From the NCBI GenBank assembly GCA_020057985.1, contig JAGVEU010000317.1:1-5941 (forward strand): a stretch of DNA of 5,941 nt. The letters are read 5' to 3'. Each line of letters opens with the position of its first letter. Position 1 is the first letter of the stretch. The stretch comes from Calditrichota bacterium (GTDB taxonomy: Bacteria; Electryoneota; RPQS01). The position numbers and the translations under genes are program-made. A model generated the notes under the pieces. The model was given only the letters and a program-made list of their open reading frames with translations. It made no database searches and was not told the origin of the DNA. Shown one piece after another: positions 1 to 4,796 of the stretch.

Positions 1-278
1 CAGTGCTTTCCTGCCTCTCTCTATTCGATGGAGGGAAACAGGAGAATTCGCCGAAGTTGTTCAGAGAACAAGTATCAAACATCAATCGAATAAAAGAGCA
101 CCTGCTAACTGGGACGGCAACTTTAGGACTGTCTCGTGCCTGTCGCATGGAACAGAACGGAAACCGGTTCGAACTCACCATCGAGCAACTGGATTCCTCA
201 TTTTCCTGTTATTTGACCCCCACCTTTTTGCCTGCAGGTCCACGAGCCTTTCTTGTGGAAAGCTCGGCGGACAACTAA
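1..278 (+). CDS. Possible 3' end of an unidentified upstream gene (partial)
   Basis: The frame beginning at position 3 is open from the left edge to a TAA at 276-278 and gives about 91 residues. I do not recognise the protein. The stretch around residues 45-65, containing the residues MEQNGNRFELTIEQL, has balanced polar and hydrophobic composition and codon choice that look like real coding sequence. No ribosome binding site precedes the GTG at position 3, so if the gene is real it starts outside the window. It ends 28 nt before pilM on the same strand, which would make it the preceding operon member. Pilin or pseudopilin genes often sit upstream of pilM, but nothing here shows a pilin N-terminus, so that is only a guess. 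A second frame (from position 2) is also open through about 318, so the frame assignment is uncertain. Confidence 0.35.
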   Translation, partial: VLSCLSLFDGGKQENSPKLFREQVSNINRIKEHLLTGTATLGLSRACRMEQNGNRFELTIEQLDSSFSCYLTPTFLPAGPRAFLVESSADN

Positions 279-297
279 TACTCCTGAACACCAGAAT

Positions 298-301
298 GAG
301 G
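298..301 (+). promoter_or_regulatory. Ribosome binding site deciding the pilM GTG start
   Basis: GAGG at 298-301 lies 5 nt upstream of the GTG at 307. The more upstream in-frame TTG at 253 has no purine-rich motif in front of it and would add 18 residues unlike any PilM N-terminus. The GTG start instead yields MFGLKSNLRVGLDIGS, the usual PilM beginning. The motif is short, so it supports the start mainly in combination with the protein homology. Confidence 0.6.
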
Positions 302-306
302 CGCGT

Positions 307-1380
307 GTGTTTGGATTGAAATCAAATCTGCGTGTAGGCTTGGATATAGGCTCACATGCTATCAAAATGGTAATGGCCGAGCGCGGCGGACATGGCAAGC
401 AACGGCTGGTCAAGGCGATTTCTCGTGACATCTATACCGGTCAAGAGAAATACGATCCTGATGGCCCGAAGAAAGCTACCATTGTCCCGATCCTGCTTGA
501 AATGTTCCAAGAGGCCGGACTTCACCCGAGGCGAGTTCACCATCTCGGCAGTTGCATCGGCGGACTGAATATCGCCGCCAAGGAGATTCTCTCCGTATCG
601 CTTCCCGACGAGGAGATGAGTTCCGCCATCCTGAATGAAGCTCGCAAGCACCTTCCTCTTGACGGTAGCGAATCCATTGTAGATTATCAGGTGCTTGGTG
701 AAGATCACAAGGATCCCGATAAGGTGCGGGTGCTGGTCGCAGCAACCACCAAGCGCATGTTCGACGCACATCTCGACATCCTCCGTGAAATCGAATTGAA
801 GCCCGGTGTGATTGATCTCGAGCCGTTAGCGGCGCTGAACTCCTATTTGGGTCATGCCGAGTTGCCGGATGAAGGCGTCATCGTCTTTCTCAATCTCGGC
901 GCCCGTCGCACAAACCTGCTTGTGGTCGGGCGAAAGGACGTCTTCTTCAACCGCGATCTACCCGTTGGCGGATATGCCTTTACGTCCGAGATCATGAGAA
1001 AGCTCGACGTCAAGTTTGTCGAGGCGGAAGAAATCAAGAAATCGCAAGGTCTAAATACCAGTATTCAAGCCGTCGGAGCCGACGGCGGCGCTGAGTCCTT
1101 GGCGCTGTCGGACAAGTCGGCGCTTGATAAGCTCGGCGACGAGATCAATCGCTCGCTCCGCTACTACGTCAAGGAAACCGGACAGAGCATCTTCACCAAG
1201 TTCGTTCTTGTCGGCGGATTGGCTGAAAGCAAGGAACTATGCGAGTATCTTCAACAGAAATTCGGTGTGGAAACGGTTTCCTATGATCCACTTGCATTCT
1301 TCGAAGGCGCTGGCGAGGTACGCCACCGGATGCAATACGCTGCGGCAGCCGGGCTTGCCGTACGGGCGCAAGCTATCTAA
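307..1380 (+). CDS. pilM: Type IV pilus assembly actin-like ATPase PilM
   Basis: PilM is a cytoplasmic protein of the FtsA/actin fold. It binds the cytoplasmic N-terminus of PilN and links the PilNOP alignment complex to the pilus motor. The GTG start at 307 gives 357 residues, the normal family length. Visible motifs are the phosphate-1 loop GLDIGSHAIKMV (residues 11-22), the family segment SVSLPDEEM (96-104), a second phosphate-type loop NLGARRTNLLVV (196-207), the AEEIKKS helix (240-246) and the adenosine-type glycine motif VLVGGLAE (300-307). The family usually has Asp at the start of the second loop, and here it is Asn196. Residues 253-270 form a Gly/Ala-rich variable insert. There is no signal peptide or membrane segment, as expected. 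It is the first gene of pilM-N-O-P-Q, with 97 nt before pilN. Family identity is secure; the substitution makes ATP handling less certain. Confidence 0.95.
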   Translation: MFGLKSNLRVGLDIGSHAIKMVMAERGGHGKQRLVKAISRDIYTGQEKYDPDGPKKATIVPILLEMFQEAGLHPRRVHHLGSCIGGLNIAAKEILSVSLPDEEMSSAILNEARKHLPLDGSESIVDYQVLGEDHKDPDKVRVLVAATTKRMFDAHLDILREIELKPGVIDLEPLAALNSYLGHAELPDEGVIVFLNLGARRTNLLVVGRKDVFFNRDLPVGGYAFTSEIMRKLDVKFVEAEEIKKSQGLNTSIQAVGADGGAESLALSDKSALDKLGDEINRSLRYYVKETGQSIFTKFVLVGGLAESKELCEYLQQKFGVETVSYDPLAFFEGAGEVRHRMQYAAAAGLAVRAQAI

Positions 1381-1477
1381 AGCGCGGTGCCAATAGAATT
1401 CTTTGTAATGCTGTTGACGCGCAATACTTCAATTTCTCTGCGAAAACCTCTACGGGCAGAAAACACGAGCGCAGTAC

Positions 1478-2107
1478 ATGGTTAAACAATTCACGATCAA
1501 TCTCAATAAGGGCGAAGGCGCAAACGTTCTGCGGCTGCGTAAGCATGAACGGCGCAATTACATCATTCTGGCGCTGTTTGCGCTGATGTTCTTGGTGCTG
1601 GGCGGGCTTACTTGGGCGCAAAATAATGCCATGAATGACGTCGTTCGCTCACGAGAAAACAAGCTTCAACGAATCAAGCACGAACTGGACAGCTTGAAGC
1701 GCGAAGGCACCAATGTCTCAAAAGACGATGTGATGTCTCTTAACAAACTGGAAACCGAGCGGTTTCTGTGGGCCAAGCGACTTGAGAAATTGGCGCAGAT
1801 TCTTCCCTCGGGAATGTCGCTGACGAGTCTTAAGTTCGAGAATAAGATCCTCACCATTCAAGCGATGGCACAAGTGCACGAGGAGCAGAAGGAGTTCGAG
1901 ATCGTTTCCAAGTTCATTGAACTGCTTAAGACAACTCCGGAATTCAAGCAGGGCTTCTACGAGATCCGCTTTGATCAATCACTGCGCAAGGCTGTCGTGG
2001 AACAGGATGTTCTCATCTTTTCGGTGGAGTGTCTTACCTCCGACCCGACCCGCGGGAAGAAAAAGGCGGTAGCGGAAGAGAAAACCTTCCCAGGTATTAA
2101 AGGCTAA
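1478..2107 (+). CDS. pilN: Type IV pilus inner-membrane assembly protein PilN
   Basis: The 209-residue product fits the PilN family (fimbrial assembly, PF05137). These are bitopic inner-membrane proteins whose short cytoplasmic N-terminus docks into PilM and whose periplasmic domain pairs with PilO. A basic N-terminal segment (residues 1-27) contains FTINLNKGEG, a divergent form of the usual INLLP docking motif. One membrane helix follows at about 28-47, then a charged, probably coiled-coil stretch at about 53-78. The ferredoxin-like periplasmic domain covers about 95-187 and contains the hallmark LPSGMSLTSLKFENKILTI (109-127). The C-terminal tail (188-209) is Lys/Glu-rich and probably disordered. 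The ATG at 1478 is the first start codon after an in-frame TGA at 1415-1417, but it has no good Shine-Dalgarno sequence. The stop overlaps the strong ribosome binding site of pilO, implying coupled translation. Confidence 0.9.
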   Translation: MVKQFTINLNKGEGANVLRLRKHERRNYIILALFALMFLVLGGLTWAQNNAMNDVVRSRENKLQRIKHELDSLKREGTNVSKDDVMSLNKLETERFLWAKRLEKLAQILPSGMSLTSLKFENKILTIQAMAQVHEEQKEFEIVSKFIELLKTTPEFKQGFYEIRFDQSLRKAVVEQDVLIFSVECLTSDPTRGKKKAVAEEKTFPGIKG

Positions 2108-2112
2108 GGAGG
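2105..2112 (+). promoter_or_regulatory. Strong ribosome binding site of pilO overlapping the pilN stop
   Basis: TAAGGAGG at 2105-2112 is a near-perfect Shine-Dalgarno sequence with 7 nt to the ATG at 2120. Its first three bases are the stop codon of pilN, so ribosomes ending on pilN release right at the pilO initiation site. This arrangement favours coupled, balanced production of the two proteins, which are known to form a heterodimer. Confidence 0.85.
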
Positions 2113-2119
2113 CATAACC

Positions 2120-2674
2120 ATGAAGAAGATCCTATTCGCACTCCTTCTGCTGGGTATTGCCGCCGGCAGCTTCTACTATTATCAGAAGGTTATCTACAAG
2201 GAAAAGCCGATCAAAGTTCGCGAACTTGACAAGGCAATTCAAGTCGAGAATGAGAAACTCATCACGGCTCAGATCATTGCTAACGAACTGAAACAAGTCA
2301 CCAAACTGATCGAAGGGAATCTGGCCCAGTCAGCGCGAGATTCTCTGGCTGAAGACGCATCCATGCCGTTCATGGATCAGGTCACGGACATCCTTCGCAA
2401 GTACGACATTCACGTTAAATCCGTTGAGCCGGGACGGCGCAAGAATTTTGCGGACTATATTCAGACTCCGTACAACCTGGTCATAGAAACCAGCTACGCG
2501 TCCCTCGTGAATTTCCTGAATGACGTGGAAAAGAACAATCGGCTGGTAACTCTTGATATCCTGAATCTCTCCAGTACCATCAAGCGAGTGCAGCAATTGG
2601 CCAAAGAGGGCCGGATTGACGTTCGCCCGATGTCCATCACGCTCTCCACTCTCACCCTTCTAAAACACAAGTAA
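2120..2674 (+). CDS. pilO: Type IV pilus inner-membrane assembly protein PilO
   Basis: The 184-residue product matches the PilO family (PF04350), the bitopic partner of PilN in the periplasmic alignment complex. A two-lysine N-terminus precedes a membrane helix at about residues 4-22. A charged helical stretch at about 33-66 is probably a coiled coil. A ferredoxin-like domain runs from about 85 to 182. Within it, NLVIETSYASLVNFLNDVEK (119-138), followed by NNRLVTLDILNL, is the typical PilO segment in which a strand leads into a helix and then a strand. The protein is slightly shorter than typical proteobacterial PilO (about 205 residues), mostly because the cytoplasmic N-terminus is almost absent. 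It follows pilN by 12 nt with a strong ribosome binding site, and precedes the PilP-like gene by 59 nt. Family assignment is firm from sequence pattern and gene order. Confidence 0.88.
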   Translation: MKKILFALLLLGIAAGSFYYYQKVIYKEKPIKVRELDKAIQVENEKLITAQIIANELKQVTKLIEGNLAQSARDSLAEDASMPFMDQVTDILRKYDIHVKSVEPGRRKNFADYIQTPYNLVIETSYASLVNFLNDVEKNNRLVTLDILNLSSTIKRVQQLAKEGRIDVRPMSITLSTLTLLKHK

Positions 2675-2733
2675 GCAAGGCGACGATAACATGCAGCGCA
2701 GCATAACTCTTAACAGCGAGGCCTTGAAATAGT

Positions 2734-3273
2734 ATGGGACACCGCGTCAATGTATTGTGGGGTATCATCGTCGCACTGCTCGTGGTGTGCATGATCTGGA
2801 TCGGCTACAGCAACTATTCAATCTCCAAGAAAGTCGAATCGCTCGGCAAGCAGAAGATCACTCTTGGAACCGACGAACAGCTCAAGGAAACCGTGAACAC
2901 GCTCGAGAAAAATCTGAACGATCGCCTTGCTTATAAGACGAAAGTTGAGAATGATCCGCTCGACCTGACCAAGGTCATCCAATCCAAGGTGTTCCTTGCC
3001 AGCCTCGGACTGAAAGAAACTTTGGAGCAGCAAGGACGCATGAGACTGTCCGCCACAGTGATCGGCGATTCCCCGTCCGCTGTGCTAAAATTTATGGGAC
3101 GCAGTCACATCGTCCATCAGGGTGAACTCTTCAATGGCTTCATGGTCGAGAAAATCACTGCCGCTTCAATGACCATGACGAAGGGTGGAGCGCGGCTCGT
3201 CCTGATTAATGAATCGGCCCCTGAAGGTGAACTCTCCGAAAGCGGTTCTTCGATCACCGGCCAGAACTACTGA
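2734..3273 (+). CDS. pilP: PilP/GspC-like alignment-complex protein, membrane-anchored
   Basis: This 179-residue protein sits where pilP is expected, between pilO and the secretin. PilP bridges PilN/PilO to the periplasmic N-domains of the secretin. Residues 1-7 are short and basic, and a membrane helix covers about 8-26. A charged, probably coiled-coil segment runs about 31-72 and is followed by the motif NDPLDLTKVI (73-82). The C-terminal domain (about 103-158) has the beta-rich pattern of PilP and GspC homology regions, with HQGELFNGFMVEKI (128-141) and then TKGGARLVL (149-157). A Ser/Gly-rich tail follows. Classical PilP is a lipoprotein. Here the only Cys in the hydrophobic segment (C19) is preceded by Val-Val, so no lipobox exists and a GspC-like transmembrane anchor is more likely. 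The ATG at 2734 is the first start after an in-frame TGA (2725-2727), with GAGG at 2718-2721 as a weak, distant ribosome binding site. The symbol rests mainly on position and fold pattern. Confidence 0.72.
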   Translation: MGHRVNVLWGIIVALLVVCMIWIGYSNYSISKKVESLGKQKITLGTDEQLKETVNTLEKNLNDRLAYKTKVENDPLDLTKVIQSKVFLASLGLKETLEQQGRMRLSATVIGDSPSAVLKFMGRSHIVHQGELFNGFMVEKITAASMTMTKGGARLVLINESAPEGELSESGSSITGQNY

Positions 3274-3281
3274 TCGTATCG

Positions 3282-3311
3282 TCGAACATCCAAATATAAA
3301 ACAATTATAAT
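3282..3311 (+). promoter_or_regulatory. Candidate internal promoter upstream of the secretin gene
   Basis: The gap between the PilP-like gene and the secretin is clearly AT-richer than the flanking genes and contains a perfect TATAAT at 3306-3311. Upstream, TCGAAC at 3282-3287 (18-nt spacing) matches only half of the sigma-70 -35 consensus. A transcript from here would begin near 3317-3319 and still include the ribosome binding site at 3324-3331. The match could be chance in an AT-rich gap, and the promoter consensus of this organism is unknown. Confidence 0.3.
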
Positions 3312-3323
3312 CTGCCAATTCGC

Positions 3324-3331
3324 GGAAGAGG
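3324..3331 (+). promoter_or_regulatory. Ribosome binding site supporting the secretin TTG start
   Basis: GGAAGAGG at 3324-3331 lies 9 nt before the TTG at 3341. An in-frame TAA at 3332-3334 excludes any earlier start. The next in-frame ATG (3419) has no ribosome binding site and would remove all basic residues from the front of the signal peptide. Confidence 0.65.
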
Positions 3332-3340
3332 TAATTCCTG

Positions 3341-4789
3341 TTGAACTTCGTTAAGCAACTCACCACACTCCTTTTCCAGGGAGGTCATGAAAAGAAGGCA
3401 AGATCTATATCCTTCAGCATGGCAATGCTGGCGCTGATCCTGTCCCTGATTCAGGCGGGATTTGTCGGCAGCGCCATTGCACAGCCTCAAGCTACTGATG
3501 AAGGCTTGAATCGTCTGGTGACGATTGATGCTGATGACGCGTTTCTCCCATCCATCCTGTCCATTCTGGCCGAAAAAAGCGGTTACAACATCGTCACCGG
3601 CCCCGGCGTCAACAAAGAGGAAAAAGTCTCGATCCACCTCAAGGACACTCCCATCGAGCAAGCCATGAATCTCGTGGTTCGCGCGGCGGGATTGTCTTAT
3701 GAAATCGTCGGTCGCTCATTCCTCGTTGCGCCGTCCAAGCAGCTCAAAGAGCAAGTCGGTCTCACGGCCTATGTCCTCGATCTGAATTACACAGACGCGC
3801 CGACCGTCGCGAAAATGCTGTCCAAATTCAATGCCGAGATCACGATTGACACGACGGGAAACAAGCTGCTCGTCATCACAAGCCCCAAAGTCATCTCCGA
3901 CATTCAGAAGGTCATTGAGCAGGTGGACAAGCCGGGCTTGCAGATTGTGCTCGAGTGTCGGATTATTGAAGTCGCTGTGGACGATCAGCAGAATCTTGGC
4001 ATAGACTGGAATCGCCTGTCTTCCATCAAGACCGTCATTTCCGAGAGCCCTGTTGATCCCTTTGGAAACATGCTCGATGCCGATGGAACTCCGACCCTTA
4101 CGGGTTTGGACCCTTCCACAGAAGGCCGAACCCCAACGACCATGCCCTATTTTCCGCTTGAGACCAGACGTCTCGGCTGGTGGTCAAAACAGGTGACGGC
4201 CTTTGAAGTGCAGCTCGACTGGTTACTCAAGAACAACAAGGCTGAGGTGCTGGCTAACTCCTCGGTCTCGACTCTGAACAACAAGGAAGCCAGTATCTTC
4301 GTGGTAGACGAGATCCCATTCATTGCCCGCAGCGGTGGCGTCGGCGGACAGGTGCAGATCTCCACAGTAGTCGTGGGTGTGAAACTCCTTGTGCGTCCGA
4401 AAATCAACAGCGACGGTTACATTACAACGGAAATCAGTCCCGAGTTGTCTTCGATCTTCCAATTCATCGAGTCCGAAGGCACGCAGCTGCCGTGGGTGAA
4501 ACGGCGTATGACCTCGACTACGATTCGCATCAAGGATGGTGAGACTGTTGTAATTGCCGGATTGCTTGGCGTTGAAGCCTCCAAGACGGTGAATCGTGTG
4601 CCGTTCCTTGGCGACCTTCCGTTTATCGGCGGACTCTTCCGGCATACAGACGAAATGACTCGCAAGACTGACCTGATTATTCAGGTGACTCCGCATATTA
4701 TCGGAACGGGCTACGGCATCAACCTTCCTGAACGAGTGAAGGAAACCGAGCAAAAGTTCATGCCGAAACCAGAGACTCAGGAGAAGTAA
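3341..4789 (+). CDS. pilQ: Secretin, PilQ-type outer-membrane pore protein
   Basis: Secretins assemble as large rings in the outer membrane. In type IV pilus systems the pore lets the fibre exit. The 482-residue product has a signal peptide with basic residues 18-21 (KKAR), a hydrophobic core at about 27-43 and a likely cleavage after Ala47 (SAIA|QPQ). An N0/STN domain follows at about 57-130 (LVTIDADDAFLPSILSILAE start). An N1 domain covers about 142-196 and ends in IEQVDKP. The secretin core runs about 202-455, with IVLECRIIEVAV at its start, LLKNNKAEVLANSSVSTLN in the middle and the family signature VPFLGDLPFIGGLF (420-433) near the end, followed by TDLIIQVTPHII. Residues 225-285 hold a Pro/Gly/Thr-rich loop of low conservation. 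No AMIN domain and no N2/N3 repeats are seen, so it is smaller than typical PilQ or GspD. Gene order favours PilQ. Confidence 0.92.
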   Translation: MNFVKQLTTLLFQGGHEKKARSISFSMAMLALILSLIQAGFVGSAIAQPQATDEGLNRLVTIDADDAFLPSILSILAEKSGYNIVTGPGVNKEEKVSIHLKDTPIEQAMNLVVRAAGLSYEIVGRSFLVAPSKQLKEQVGLTAYVLDLNYTDAPTVAKMLSKFNAEITIDTTGNKLLVITSPKVISDIQKVIEQVDKPGLQIVLECRIIEVAVDDQQNLGIDWNRLSSIKTVISESPVDPFGNMLDADGTPTLTGLDPSTEGRTPTTMPYFPLETRRLGWWSKQVTAFEVQLDWLLKNNKAEVLANSSVSTLNNKEASIFVVDEIPFIARSGGVGGQVQISTVVVGVKLLVRPKINSDGYITTEISPELSSIFQFIESEGTQLPWVKRRMTSTTIRIKDGETVVIAGLLGVEASKTVNRVPFLGDLPFIGGLFRHTDEMTRKTDLIIQVTPHIIGTGYGINLPERVKETEQKFMPKPETQEK

Positions 4790-4796
4790 GCATTTC

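Noticed and set aside
164..180. GGTTCGAACTC resembling a tRNA T-loop.
   Set aside because: No matching T-stem, anticodon arm, acceptor stem or CCA could be found around it.
253..306. Longer pilM start at TTG 253 adding 18 residues.
   Set aside because: It has no ribosome binding site, the added residues do not resemble PilM, and the region overlaps the end of the probable upstream frame. GTG 307 gives the family N-terminus.
352..771. Long minus-strand open frames opposite pilM, the secretin and the OPX gene.
   Set aside because: They lie antisense to well-supported family proteins, have no ribosome binding sites or recognisable domains, and reflect codon bias of the + strand genes.
1069..1086. 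Perfect 8-bp inverted repeat with a 2-nt centre (GCCGTCGG/CCGACGGC), able to form a GC-rich hairpin.
   Set aside because: It lies inside pilM, is not followed by a T-run and falls in codons for a Gly/Ala-rich variable loop, so it is neither a terminator nor a clear operator.
1404..1442. TTGACG at 1414-1419 and TGTAAT at 1404-1409 as promoter parts before pilN.
   Set aside because: TTGACG has no -10-like hexamer at 16-18 nt downstream, and TGTAAT has no -35-like hexamer at the right distance upstream. The hexamers are in the wrong order to form one promoter.
2788..2793. Cys19 of the PilP-like protein as a lipoprotein attachment site.
   Set aside because: The residues before it are Leu-Val-Val and position -1 is not Gly, Ala or Ser. 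The hydrophobic stretch continues past the Cys as a membrane helix.
3378..3437. AGGGAGG followed closely by an ATG at 3387, opening a 16-codon basic frame.
   Set aside because: The ATG is out of frame with the secretin, only 2 nt from the purine motif, and the frame ends at 3437. The secretin signal peptide and domains run in the TTG frame.
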